Shown in pieces: positions 54,322 to 63,365 of a DNA stretch of 64,000 bases. A program made the translations under genes and the position numbers. The DNA lies in assembly GCF_050633425.1 (NCBI RefSeq), contig NZ_JBOEGM010000014.1, positions 9,945 through 73,944 of the forward strand, written 5' to 3'. The DNA comes from Pelagimonas sp050633425. GTDB taxonomy: Bacteria > Pseudomonadota > Alphaproteobacteria > Rhodobacterales > Rhodobacteraceae. The notes under the pieces are model-generated. The model worked only from the letters and a program-made list of their open reading frames with translations. It made no database searches and was not told where the DNA came from. How positions within the stretch are numbered: position 1 is the stretch's first letter; every line of letters begins with the position of its first letter.

Positions 54322-56154
54322 ATGCCACGTTATCGTTCCAGAACCTCGACCCATGGCCGCAATATGGCCGGTGCCCGTAGCCTGTGGCGCGCCACTGGTA
54401 TGGGGGATGATGATTTTGGCAAACCGATCATTGCGATTGTGAACAGCTTCACCCAATTCGTGCCCGGTCACGTGCATCTCAAAGACCTCGGTCAGATGGT
54501 GGCCCGCGAAGTCGAAGCTGCGGGTGGTGTTGCCAAAGAATTCAACACCATTGCGGTCGATGACGGCATCGCGATGGGACATGACGGCATGCTCTATTCG
54601 CTGCCCTCGCGCGAAGTGATCGCCGACAGTGTCGAATACATGGTCAACGGCCACTGTGCCGATGCGATGGTCTGTATTTCGAACTGTGACAAGATCACGC
54701 CCGGCATGTTGATGGCCGCCATGCGTCTCAACATTCCGGTGATTTTTGTCTCTGGCGGGCCCATGGAGGCTGGCAAAATCGACTTTGAAGACCTGGATAT
54801 GAACAAGGTTGATCTGGTCGATGCGATGGTTGCGGCAGCGTCCGAAACCTATACCGACGAACAAGTTCAGCATATCGAAGAAAACGCCTGCCCGACCTGT
54901 GGGTCGTGTTCGGGCATGTTCACCGCCAACTCGATGAACTGTCTGGCTGAAGCTCTGGGTCTTGCGCTGCCCGGCAATGGCTCAACCCTCGCGACACATT
55001 CGGACCGCAAGAACCTGTTCCTTGAGGCCGGTCGCAAGATCGTCGACATCACCAAGCGCCACTATGAAGGCGAAGAAAAAGGCCTTCTGCCGCGCGAAAT
55101 CGCGACATTCGAAGCGTTCCAGAATGCGATGTCTTTGGACATTGCGATGGGTGGCTCGACCAACACTGTTCTGCACCTGCTGGCGATTGCCCATGAGGGT
55201 GAGGTCGATTTCGACATGACCCATATGGATGCCCTGAGCCGCAAAGTGCCCTGCCTGTGCAAAGTCGCGCCCAACACCGAAAACGTTCATATGGAAGACG
55301 TCCACCGCGCCGGTGGTATTTTCTCGATCTTGGGCGAGTTGAGCCGCGCTGGCTTGCTTCATCTTGATGTGCCAACCGTGCACAGCTCGACCATGGGCGA
55401 AGCGATTGCCAAATGGGACGTCAAAGTCGCCAACAATCCCGAGGCCGAAGACCTGTTCAAAGCCGCACCGGGTGGCGTGCGCACCACCGAAGCCTTCAGC
55501 CAGAGCAACCGCTACAAAGAGCTGGACACCGACCGCGAAGGCGGGGTGATCCGCTCAAAAGAACATGCGTTTAGCCAAGACGGTGGCCTCGCGGTGCTGT
55601 TCGGCAATATCGCGCTGGATGGCTGTATCGTGAAAACCGCCGGGGTCGATGCCTCGATCCTGAAATTCACCGGCACGGCACATGTCTGCGAAAGCCAAGA
55701 CGCCGCCGTCAGCGATATTTTGACCGGCAAGGTCAAGGCGGGCGATGTTGTGGTGATCCGCTACGAAGGGCCGCGCGGCGGGCCGGGAATGCAGGAAATG
55801 CTGTACCCGACCTCTTATTTGAAATCCAAAGGTCTTGGGAAAGAATGCGCGCTGTTGACCGATGGCCGCTTCTCGGGCGGGACGTCAGGATTGTCGATTG
55901 GCCACGTGTCACCAGAAGCCGCTGAGGGTGGCGCCATTGGGCTTGTCCAAAATGGCGACAAAATTGAGATCGACATTCCCAATCGCAGCATCAATCTTGT
56001 TGTGTCGGATGAGGAAATGGCAACCCGCCGTGCCGCTCAAGAGGCCGCAGGGTGGGTTCCGGCCGCACCTCGTAAACGCAAGGTCTCCAAGGCACTCAAG
56101 GCCTATGGCATGATGGCAAGCTCGGCCGCCAAAGGGGCTGTTCGGGTCATCTAA
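54322..56154 (+). CDS. ilvD: dihydroxy-acid dehydratase IlvD
   Basis: 610 residues from ATG 54322; the frame extends to 54274 but the E. coli-type N-terminus MPRYRSRTSTHGRNMAG starts here. It makes the 2-keto acids of valine, isoleucine and pantothenate synthesis using a 4Fe-4S cluster. Cluster and active-site segments are ISNCDKITPGM near residue 120 and CPTCGSCSGMFTANSMNCL near 193-211. Similarity is to IlvD rather than Edd. It sits 141 bp after the ABC ATPase gene with no operator of the sugar regulon, so it is probably transcribed on its own. A terminator follows. Confidence 0.94.
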   Translation: MPRYRSRTSTHGRNMAGARSLWRATGMGDDDFGKPIIAIVNSFTQFVPGHVHLKDLGQMVAREVEAAGGVAKEFNTIAVDDGIAMGHDGMLYSLPSREVIADSVEYMVNGHCADAMVCISNCDKITPGMLMAAMRLNIPVIFVSGGPMEAGKIDFEDLDMNKVDLVDAMVAAASETYTDEQVQHIEENACPTCGSCSGMFTANSMNCLAEALGLALPGNGSTLATHSDRKNLFLEAGRKIVDITKRHYEGEEKGLLPREIATFEAFQNAMSLDIAMGGSTNTVLHLLAIAHEGEVDFDMTHMDALSRKVPCLCKVAPNTENVHMEDVHRAGGIFSILGELSRAGLLHLDVPTVHSSTMGEAIAKWDVKVANNPEAEDLFKAAPGGVRTTEAFSQSNRYKELDTDREGGVIRSKEHAFSQDGGLAVLFGNIALDGCIVKTAGVDASILKFTGTAHVCESQDAAVSDILTGKVKAGDVVVIRYEGPRGGPGMQEMLYPTSYLKSKGLGKECALLTDGRFSGGTSGLSIGHVSPEAAEGGAIGLVQNGDKIEIDIPNRSINLVVSDEEMATRRAAQEAAGWVPAAPRKRKVSKALKAYGMMASSAAKGAVRVI

Positions 56155-56180
56155 CCCGCAATTGATTTGATCGCGATCAC

Positions 56181-56213
56181 GCCGCTATGCCCCATCCGGC
56201 ATGGCGGCTTTTT
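56181..56213 (+). terminator. rho-independent terminator of ilvD
   Basis: GCCGCTATGCC pairs with GGCATGGCGGC (one G-T pair) across CCATCC and is followed by TTTTTC. It is a strong canonical hairpin 26 nt after the ilvD stop. Confidence 0.9.
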
Positions 56214-56337
56214 CATGTGGCCCACGATCCAGGGCCGCGATTTGCAAGGTGATATTCGCGGCCAAGTTATCAACTTTACCGAGAATTGTGATACCTTCCT
56301 CGACAAGCGGTAATTTTATCCGCCATACTCGTTGTTG

Positions 56338-58662
56338 ATGGATGGTAAACAGGTCAACCCGTTAAGCAGTGAGATGTTGCTGCAGCACATGCCGCAACCG
56401 TGGCTGGTGCTCGACGGGAATCAGGCGATCAAAATCTGCAATCAAGAATTCGCCAAATTGCTGCGACTGGATATCGATCGACTGATCGGACGACCCCTGG
56501 CTCGGATTTGGGCGGACAATGATGGGGCTCTGGCGGATGAATTGCGGCAGGTGCGCGAGGCCCAGGGCGACACACATGCGTTTTGGGCAAGCAGCAGCCT
56601 TCGCAGTTGGCAAGTCACCGGGCGGGTGCTCCCCCAAGATGGTGATCAGCCTGCGGATTTGCTGTTGGTTGTCTCTCCGATGCAGGCACCACAAGCAGGC
56701 CGCGCGCCGGTGCAACTTGTTCAAACCACTCGTGACGGACGCGATCCGCACAAGTTTCAGTTCTGGCACCAATCAACCCAGCTGTTGGAAGATGCCCGTT
56801 TTGGCGAAGAAATCGGCATTTGGCGTTGGGATCTCCTGTCGAACCAGGTGAGTTTTTCCGCTCGTTTGATGAATTCGCTGGGTCATGATTACAGTCAGGT
56901 CGACGATCTGGTGGCCTTCAATTCGAGCCTGTATCACCCTGACGACCTTCACCAACTAGACGAGGTGATGCAAAATTCCGTCAAACATGGGACGCCTTTT
57001 GGCACAGTGGCACGGGTGCGGGCTGTGGATGGGCGGTATTTGTCGATCCTGATCCGGGGCCAGCCAGTGCTCAACGACGCGGGTGAGACGGTCCAGCTTG
57101 TCGGCATTGAAACCGATATTTCCGAACAAGTTGACCTGAGCAACAAACTGCTGCGCGCCGAAAGGATCGCCAAGCTTGGCAATTGGTCCCGCCGACTTGG
57201 CGAAGAGACAATGTATTGGTCCGACGCACTGTGCCAAATTTTTGGGCTGGACCCAGAGACTTTTCAGCCCAATATGCGCGACCTCGACAAACTCTTTCAC
57301 CCTGAAGATTTGGAATTGGTCGAAAAGGGTGAGCTGCGGGTGCTGCAAAAATGGCATCTTGATCCGAATATGGTTGATCGCATTCGGGTAAGAATCTTTC
57401 GCCCCGATGGTGAAACGCGGTATTGCGACATCAGTACAATTGTTGAAACCGACATTGACGGCAAACCATTTGAGCTGGTTGGAACCGTGCAGGACATCAC
57501 CGGTCTTGTCGTCGCGGAACAACAATTGGTGGCGGCCCAAAAGAAAGAGGTCGTTGGCCAATTGGCTGGCGGTGCGGCGCATGATTTTAACAACCTGCTT
57601 GCGGTTATCCTGGGCAATCTTGAGATGCTCCAAGAGGAACAGCTATCAAGCAGTCAGGAACCGTTGGTCAACAGCGCGCTCAAGGCAACATTGCGTGGCG
57701 CTGAGCTGACCCGTAACCTGCTCAGCTTTGCGCGCAAAGCGGTTCTCAACCCGCGGCGGGTTAACTTGAATGACATCGCGATCAGCATGGATGACGTGCT
57801 CCGCCGGGTGTTTCCAGAGAATATCCGGTTGGAAATCAAGTCCTGTGAAAACTGTTGGAGCGTGCATGCAGATCGCGTTTCCTTTGAAAATGCGGTGCTC
57901 AATCTCGCGATCAATGCGCGCGATGCCATGCCCGATGGCGGGGTGGTGACGCTTGAAACCAACAATATGGTTTTGACCGAACGCTATATCGAAGCCCGGC
58001 ATGAAACACTTCAACCCGGCCCCTATGTTGTCTTTGCCTTGTCAGACACCGGGATTGGCATGTCTGAAGCCTTGCTCAAAAATGCATTGTCGCCCTATTT
58101 CTCAACCAAACCTTCCGAGCAAGGCAGCGGTTTGGGCCTGTCTATGGTCGATGGGTTTGTGCGGCAATCGGGTGGCGGGTTGCGGATTTATTCCGAGCCA
58201 AATGTCGGCACCACCATCAAACTCTTCTTTCCTGCGTCGGCCTTGGATGCCTCGATGGAAGTGGACGAAACCCTGACTGAACCAGACGTCAAAGCCAGTG
58301 GCCGTGTCCTCTTTGCCGAAGACAACGAGGAGGTGCGCAAGATCATTGAGCGCCGATTGACCGAAATGGGGTTGGATTGCACCAGTGCCGAAACCGGCGA
58401 CAAAGCCGCAGAAATCCACGCCGAGAGCGGGCCTTTTGATCTGTTGGTCACAGACATCGTGATGCCCGGCGCGCTTCAGGGGCCTGATCTGGCTCGGCAA
58501 TTGCGCAAACAACAACCCGATCTCAAGGTGATTTTCATCACAGGATACCCCAACGAAGCCACGATTCACGGCAACGGGTTGCGGGCGGAAGACGTGCGCC
58601 TCATGAAGCCAATAGGCAAACGAGACCTAGCCCGCGCCGTCCGGGCCCTGATGCCTATTTGA
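56338..58662 (+). CDS. PAS-domain hybrid sensor histidine kinase
   Basis: About 774 residues from ATG 56338; two TTG codons precede it in frame. No membrane segment is seen, so it is a soluble sensor. Three PAS-like domains occupy about residues 15-125, 150-270 and 275-400 (QPWLVLDGNQAIKICNQEFAKLL; FGEEIGIWRWDLLSNQVSFS; AKLGNWSRRLGEETMYWSDAL). The dimerisation box GGAAHDFNNLLAVILGNLEML has its phospho-acceptor at His415. The ATPase domain has the N box (NLAINARDAMPDGG) and G boxes (DTGIGMS, GSGLGLSMV). A receiver domain with phospho-acceptor Asp706 (LLVTDIVMP) ends the protein. No separate DNA-binding response regulator is nearby, so its output is unknown. Confidence 0.92.
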   Translation: MDGKQVNPLSSEMLLQHMPQPWLVLDGNQAIKICNQEFAKLLRLDIDRLIGRPLARIWADNDGALADELRQVREAQGDTHAFWASSSLRSWQVTGRVLPQDGDQPADLLLVVSPMQAPQAGRAPVQLVQTTRDGRDPHKFQFWHQSTQLLEDARFGEEIGIWRWDLLSNQVSFSARLMNSLGHDYSQVDDLVAFNSSLYHPDDLHQLDEVMQNSVKHGTPFGTVARVRAVDGRYLSILIRGQPVLNDAGETVQLVGIETDISEQVDLSNKLLRAERIAKLGNWSRRLGEETMYWSDALCQIFGLDPETFQPNMRDLDKLFHPEDLELVEKGELRVLQKWHLDPNMVDRIRVRIFRPDGETRYCDISTIVETDIDGKPFELVGTVQDITGLVVAEQQLVAAQKKEVVGQLAGGAAHDFNNLLAVILGNLEMLQEEQLSSSQEPLVNSALKATLRGAELTRNLLSFARKAVLNPRRVNLNDIAISMDDVLRRVFPENIRLEIKSCENCWSVHADRVSFENAVLNLAINARDAMPDGGVVTLETNNMVLTERYIEARHETLQPGPYVVFALSDTGIGMSEALLKNALSPYFSTKPSEQGSGLGLSMVDGFVRQSGGGLRIYSEPNVGTTIKLFFPASALDASMEVDETLTEPDVKASGRVLFAEDNEEVRKIIERRLTEMGLDCTSAETGDKAAEIHAESGPFDLLVTDIVMPGALQGPDLARQLRKQQPDLKVIFITGYPNEATIHGNGLRAEDVRLMKPIGKRDLARAVRALMPI

Positions 58663-58688
58663 CGCCGGTCACAGGCCGCGGTCTTCGG

Positions 58689-58709
58689 TGAGGGAGCCCG
58701 ACTCCCTCA
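58689..58709. terminator. short hairpin between converging genes
   Basis: TGAGGGAG (58689-58696) pairs with CTCCCTCA (58702-58709) with a 5-nt loop, without a T-run. It lies between the kinase gene and the DUF2218 gene and may attenuate both. Confidence 0.45.
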
Positions 58710-58749
58710 ATGACCCTGACCGATCAAGGCCGACCTGTTGCGTGGCCTG

Positions 58750-59040
58750 TCAGCTGTCGCTGGACCAGTCCATATTTGTGAAGTCTTCGCGAAAGGCAAA
58801 GCGCTCCAGGTGTTTGTCGATCACCGATTTCGCCATATCCACCTTGTCGGAATCCGCCAATTCGAATGAGATATTCAAACGGTCGTTGCTCGCCCGGAGC
58901 TGCGCGGTTCCCATGGGAAAGGCACAGCTGCCTTCCGTTTCGGAGAATGTGACCTCAATTTTATGGGCAAAGTGTTTGCAGAGCTGTTGCAGATACTTTG
59001 ATGCATTTGGAGTTTCGAAGGTGCCAGTGAGTGCGTGCAT
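58750..59040 (-). CDS. DUF2218 domain protein
   Basis: 96 residues from ATG 59040, which has AAGG 7 nt ahead; a TTG two codons upstream is also in frame. It shows the DUF2218 pattern: TPNASKYLQQLCKHFAHK near residues 10-27, CAFPMGTAQL, and the end VIDKHLERFAFREDF. The family often neighbours siderophore or heme uptake genes. Its biochemical role is not established. Here it is divergent from a siderophore-type ABC importer, with 131 bp between the starts. Confidence 0.85.
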   Translation of the reverse strand: MHALTGTFETPNASKYLQQLCKHFAHKIEVTFSETEGSCAFPMGTAQLRASNDRLNISFELADSDKVDMAKSVIDKHLERFAFREDFTNMDWSSDS

Positions 59041-59171
59041 AGTCAAACCTTATCTGATTGAAACTGTCAGTTAATACTGGACTCGCCTTTTTCAAGCGTC
59101 TAATCAAGCCCAGAATTTTAAATGCACAGCCAACCATCCGGTAAGCCATGCAGCAATCAGGAGGAAATCCT

Positions 59172-60062
59172 ATGCTCAAAAAGCTTACCCTTTCGCTGGC
59201 TATGCTGACCTCACCGGCTTTTGCAGACACCATTTCTGTCGACACCTATACCGGCGCTGCGGATGTTCCCTTGGCACCTGAAACCGTCGCTGTTTTTGAT
59301 GTGGCCGCAATGGATACTCTCTCCGCGCTTGGGGTCAAACCAAACGGGGCTGTCAGCCCGATTTACGTGACCTATCTCGAAGGGGCGCTGGATGGCGCAA
59401 CCAAAGTCGGTACGCTCTTCGAACCTGATTTCGAAGCCGTCGCGGCCATGGGCCCGGATCTGATCGTTGCGGGCGGTCGATCCGCCAAAGTTGCTCCAGA
59501 TCTGGCAAAAATCGCGCCGACCGTCGACATGACCATTTGGGAAGACACCGTGGGCCAAGGGCTGGACCGCTTGGCGACCTTTGGACGTATCTTCGACAAG
59601 CAAGCCGAAGCCAAGGCCCTGGCCGACAGTTTCAACGCCAAATTGGACGCCGCAAAAACGGCGGTATCAGGTCAAGGCAATGCCCTGATCATCATGACCA
59701 ACGGGCCAAAAGTGTCGGCCTATGGCGCGGGGGGGCGGTTTGGCTGGCTACACAATACGATTGGCTTGCCAGAAGCGGTCGAAGCGGTGGAACAAGCGAC
59801 CCATGGCGAAGCGATCAGCTTTGAATTTATCCGGGATGCCAACCCTGACATCCTGATCGTCGTTGACCGGCTGGCGGCCATCGGACGAGACGGCGAACGC
59901 GCTCAAACGACTTTGGACAATGCCTTGGTTCACGAAACAACCGCCTGGAAGACCGGTAAAGTGATCTATCTGAACAGCGCACCGCTCTATATTGCAAGCG
60001 GCGGGATTCAGTCGATGACCATGACTCTTGATGAAATCACCACTGCGTTTTTGGACCGGTAA
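59172..60062 (+). CDS. iron-siderophore ABC transporter substrate-binding protein
   Basis: 296 residues from ATG 59172, with a strong AGGAGGAAA site. A signal peptide (MLKKLTLSLAMLTSPAFA) is followed by a TroA/FepB-like class III binding protein: VAVFDVAAMDTLSALGVKP, FEPDFEAVAAMGPDLIVAGG and a C-terminal NPDILIVVDRLAAIG. The pattern recalls YclQ/CeuE-type catecholate or petrobactin binders. It begins an SBP-permease-permease-ATPase operon; the permease ATG follows its stop by one base. Confidence 0.9.
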   Translation: MLKKLTLSLAMLTSPAFADTISVDTYTGAADVPLAPETVAVFDVAAMDTLSALGVKPNGAVSPIYVTYLEGALDGATKVGTLFEPDFEAVAAMGPDLIVAGGRSAKVAPDLAKIAPTVDMTIWEDTVGQGLDRLATFGRIFDKQAEAKALADSFNAKLDAAKTAVSGQGNALIIMTNGPKVSAYGAGGRFGWLHNTIGLPEAVEAVEQATHGEAISFEFIRDANPDILIVVDRLAAIGRDGERAQTTLDNALVHETTAWKTGKVIYLNSAPLYIASGGIQSMTMTLDEITTAFLDR

Positions 60063-60063
60063 T

Positions 60064-61026
60064 ATGACAAGGCGCATGGCGGGAATATTGGGCCTTTTGG
60101 CTCTCATGGCTCTTGCTGTGCTGTCGCTTTTTGTTGGGGTCATCGACATGGCCCCAACTGACCTTTTGCATGATCCCGAAGCTTTGCGGCTGATCCTCAT
60201 CAGCCGAGGCCCCCGCACAGTTGCGGTGATCATCACCGGTGCGGTTCTGGCCGTGACCGGAACAATCATGCAGCAAATCCTGCGGAACCGGTTTGTCGAA
60301 CCCATGACAACGGGAACCGGGCAGGGCGCCGCCATCGGCATTTTGCTGGCAACTGTTTTGATCCCCTCGTCACCCTTACTGGTGCGGATGGGGTTTGCCT
60401 CGGGCACAGCGCTTTTGGCCTCAATCGGGTTTCTGGCGATTGTGCGCCGCCTGCCACCGACACAGCCCTTGCTGATCCCTTTGGTTGGCTTGGTTTATGG
60501 CGGGTTGTTGGGCGCGGGCACTACCTTTGTGGCTTACCAATACGACCTGTTACAATACATTGATGTCTGGATGACAGGCGAGTTTTCGGGCGTTCTGAAA
60601 GGCCGGTATGAGCTGCTGTGGATTGCGGCTGGGGTTGGTGCGCTCACCTATCTGGTGGCCGATCAATTCGCCATCGTTGGCATGGGGCGCACCGTTTCCA
60701 TCAATCTGGGCCTGAATTATTCACAGGTTGTACTGATTGGCTTGCTGGCCATTTCCATTGTGACCGCCTTAACGGTTGTTACGGTTGGAATGATCCCATT
60801 TGTTGGGCTTGTTGTGCCCAACATCGTGTCGCGCAGGTTCGGTGATAATCTGCGCGCGACCTTGCCGATGGTTGCGATTATGGGGGCAGGGTTGGTCCTG
60901 TTCTCTGACATTCTGGGCCGGGTTTTGCGATACCCGTTTGAGATCCCGGTTGGCACTGTTTTCGGCGTGATCGGCGCGATCGTTTTCCTGTGGCTGCTTT
61001 ATGCGAGGCCGCGCCATGCACGCTAA
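60064..61026 (+). CDS. iron-siderophore ABC transporter permease 1 (FecCD family)
   Basis: About 320 residues from ATG 60064. It is a polytopic FecCD permease with SRGPRTVAVIITGAVLAVTGTIMQ, the conserved RNRFVEPMTTGTGQGA and the ATPase-contact region FVGLVVPNIVSRRFG. Its end overlaps the start of permease 2 by 11 nt. It may form a heterodimeric channel with that protein, as in YclNO-type systems. Confidence 0.92.
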   Translation: MTRRMAGILGLLALMALAVLSLFVGVIDMAPTDLLHDPEALRLILISRGPRTVAVIITGAVLAVTGTIMQQILRNRFVEPMTTGTGQGAAIGILLATVLIPSSPLLVRMGFASGTALLASIGFLAIVRRLPPTQPLLIPLVGLVYGGLLGAGTTFVAYQYDLLQYIDVWMTGEFSGVLKGRYELLWIAAGVGALTYLVADQFAIVGMGRTVSINLGLNYSQVVLIGLLAISIVTALTVVTVGMIPFVGLVVPNIVSRRFGDNLRATLPMVAIMGAGLVLFSDILGRVLRYPFEIPVGTVFGVIGAIVFLWLLYARPRHAR

Positions 61027-61960
61027 ACGGTTGATGGGCCTGGGGCTTTTCCTGGCGCTGTGTTGCGCCGCCTATATGACGGTCGGTGCCAAGGGCAACT
61101 GGTCTTTCGTCCTGCCGTTTCGGGGGGCCAAATTGGTTGCGCTGATCCTTGTGGCAGTGTCGGTCAGCACCGCAACTGTGCTCTTTCAGACGATCACCCA
61201 AAACCGCATTTTGACCCCCTCCATTATGGGGTTTGACGCGCTGTATGTGCTGTTGTTGACGGGGGCTGTGTTTTTCCTCGGCGGGCAGGGCTATATTCAA
61301 CTCCCCCCCATTGGCTTGTTTGTGGTCAATGTCGGATTGCTGGTTGGGGCGTCTTTGATCCTCTTTGGGAGCCTGCTGTTCCAGACCCGGCATGACCTCA
61401 TGCGCTTGATCTTGACCGGGATTATTTTTGGTACGCTGTTTCGGTCCCTGACCTCCTTTATGCAGCGCCTCATTGATCCCAATGAATACTCGGTGATTCA
61501 AGTTGCAAGCTATGCACGTTTCGGGTGGATCGACACCGAACTGCTTGGAATCGCAAGCCTTCTCACTTGTCTGACACTGGCCATGTGTTGGCGCATGCGC
61601 TTTCAGCTTGATGTCTTGGCTCTTGGTCACGATGCCGCCATTAACCTTGGGGTGAACCCAAAGCGCGGCCAGATAAAGGCGCTTGTCCTTGTCGCGATCC
61701 TTGTTTCGGTCTCCACGGCCTTGGTTGGCCCGGTTGCCTTTCTTGGATTGCTCGTTGTCTCGCTTGCCCATCTGATCACCCCCAGCCCATATCACAGCAC
61801 CCTGATCCCGTCCGCCGGGTTGATTTCCGCCATTACCTTGGTCGGCGGGCAAACCCTGCTCGAACGGGTGCTTAGCTTGGCCACCCCGTTGTCGGTGGTG
61901 GTTGATGTGCTGGGCGGGCTGCTGTTTCTAGCTCTACTTCTACGAGGATTGCGCACATGA
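61016..61960 (+). CDS. iron-siderophore ABC transporter permease 2 (FecCD family)
   Basis: 314 residues from ATG 61016. It is a second FecCD permease: RGAKLVALILVAVSVSTATVLFQ, TQNRILTPSIMGFDALYVL, LGVNPKRGQIKALVLVAI and FLGLLVVSLAHLI. Its stop overlaps the ATPase ATG (ATGA). Confidence 0.92.
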   Translation: MHAKRLMGLGLFLALCCAAYMTVGAKGNWSFVLPFRGAKLVALILVAVSVSTATVLFQTITQNRILTPSIMGFDALYVLLLTGAVFFLGGQGYIQLPPIGLFVVNVGLLVGASLILFGSLLFQTRHDLMRLILTGIIFGTLFRSLTSFMQRLIDPNEYSVIQVASYARFGWIDTELLGIASLLTCLTLAMCWRMRFQLDVLALGHDAAINLGVNPKRGQIKALVLVAILVSVSTALVGPVAFLGLLVVSLAHLITPSPYHSTLIPSAGLISAITLVGGQTLLERVLSLATPLSVVVDVLGGLLFLALLLRGLRT

Positions 61961-62709
61961 TTTCGGTCACTGGATTGTCATATCACTACGGCAGCGTTCC
62001 GATCCTTCGCGATATTTCGCTGGATATTCCCCGTGGCGGGGTCACGGCGTTAGTCGGCCCCAATGGCGCAGGGAAATCAACATTGCTTGGCTTGATCGCC
62101 CGATTGATGCCGCTCCAATCGGGCCGGGTCATCGTCGATGATTTGAACGTGGCAACAACACCAAGCGACGTGCTGGCGCGCAAGCTCGCCATTCTCCCGC
62201 AGGCCTCAGACGTGGCCACCCGCCTTACGGTGGGCGAACTGATCAGTTTTGGCCGCTATCCGCACCACAAGGGCCGCCCAACAGAACAGGACCGGGCGAA
62301 AATCAAAAATGCCGTTGAGACGTTTGAACTTAGCCAATTCGTTGACCGTACGCTTGATAGTCTCTCTGGGGGCCAAAGACAGCGGGCGCAAGTGGCGATG
62401 ACCTTTGCGCAGGACACAGACTTTGTGTTGCTCGATGAGCCCCTGAACAACCTGGACATTGCCGCAAGTCGGTCCTTGATGAAGCTGCTGCGCCGGGTCG
62501 CGCATGAGCACAATCGCACCGTCGTAACCGTTCTTCACGATATCAACTATGCCTGCGCCTACGCCGATCATATGGTGACGATTAAATCCGGCCAGCTCGG
62601 CCCCGCCGGGGTGCCCTCGGATGTGGTCTCTAATGACATGCTCAAATCAGTCTTCAACACCGATGCGCAGGTCGTGCAGACCAACGGGCGCACACTGGTT
62701 CAGGTCTGA
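61957..62709 (+). CDS. iron-siderophore ABC transporter ATP-binding protein
   Basis: A 250-residue ATPase of the FepC/YclP type with Walker A (VGPNGAGKSTLLGLI) near residue 33, signature LSGGQRQRAQVAMTFAQ, Walker B FVLLDEPLNNLDI and the H-loop (VLHDINYACAYADHM). It ends the four-gene operon. No TonB-dependent receptor is encoded in the window, so outer-membrane entry must rely on a gene elsewhere. Confidence 0.94.
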   Translation: MISVTGLSYHYGSVPILRDISLDIPRGGVTALVGPNGAGKSTLLGLIARLMPLQSGRVIVDDLNVATTPSDVLARKLAILPQASDVATRLTVGELISFGRYPHHKGRPTEQDRAKIKNAVETFELSQFVDRTLDSLSGGQRQRAQVAMTFAQDTDFVLLDEPLNNLDIAASRSLMKLLRRVAHEHNRTVVTVLHDINYACAYADHMVTIKSGQLGPAGVPSDVVSNDMLKSVFNTDAQVVQTNGRTLVQV

Positions 62710-62777
62710 GACCCCGACTGTAACATGCGCCCCGCCAACCGCGCTCCAAATACTGCACCCCACGAGACATCTCATCC

Positions 62778-62794
62778 GGTCTGCAAAACAGACC
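62778..62794. terminator. short hairpin after the siderophore operon
   Basis: GGTCTG and CAGACC pair around CAAAA 69 nt after the ATPase stop. There is no T-run, so termination is possible but not certain. Confidence 0.4.
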
Positions 62795-62884
62795 TGTCAC
62801 GACAGATCGCAACAAGGGTCGGGCTTGGAACCCCTCTGGAATCAGGTCATCTGTAAGTGAGCCAGATATTTTGAAAGTTTTGAG

Positions 62885-63226
62885 ATGCCATGTCTTGATC
62901 CGCCACTGACACCAGCTCCTAAAATAAGGCTTTCTCGGCTTCGGGATATTGGCTGGTCCAAATGGGATCCGATTGGCCTCTTGGCTCACGGGCAAAAGTG
63001 GGATGATGAAAACTGCCAGCCGTTCGTCAACGAGTATGACAGATATCTCCTTCATGCCGCAGGTCAGCTTCGCAGGGGCGCGTCCCAAGAAGACACCGCG
63101 AATTACCTCATGGATATTGAGGCCAACCATATGGGTTTAGGCCACCGACAAGACGCTGCGGCCCGCGCAAAAGCGGTGATCGCCGCAATTCAAGCGGATC
63201 AAGAGCTTTGGACTTATCAGAATTGA
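62885..63226 (+). CDS. small conserved-looking protein of unknown function
   Basis: A 113-residue cytoplasmic protein without signal peptide or membrane helix. It contains RDIGWSKWDPIGLL near residues 20-33, FVNEYDRYLLHAAGQLRRG near 47-65 and a C-terminal helix (DAAARAKAVIAAIQADQELW). The WDPIG and EYDxYL elements recall the DUF1871-like group, but I cannot assign it firmly. It stands alone between the siderophore operon and the beta-mannosidase. Confidence 0.65.
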   Translation: MPCLDPPLTPAPKIRLSRLRDIGWSKWDPIGLLAHGQKWDDENCQPFVNEYDRYLLHAAGQLRRGASQEDTANYLMDIEANHMGLGHRQDAAARAKAVIAAIQADQELWTYQN

Positions 63227-63365
63227 TATGACCGAAAGGTATGGCCTTTGGCGGCGGCACAGCTTTCAGTCTCTTTTCTTTCCTGCAAAATAAGGACAAT
63301 TTCGCATCCGAGGTTAGATCCCGCCCACGGTACGTATAATGAGGATTATGTTAATTTGATCTCAG

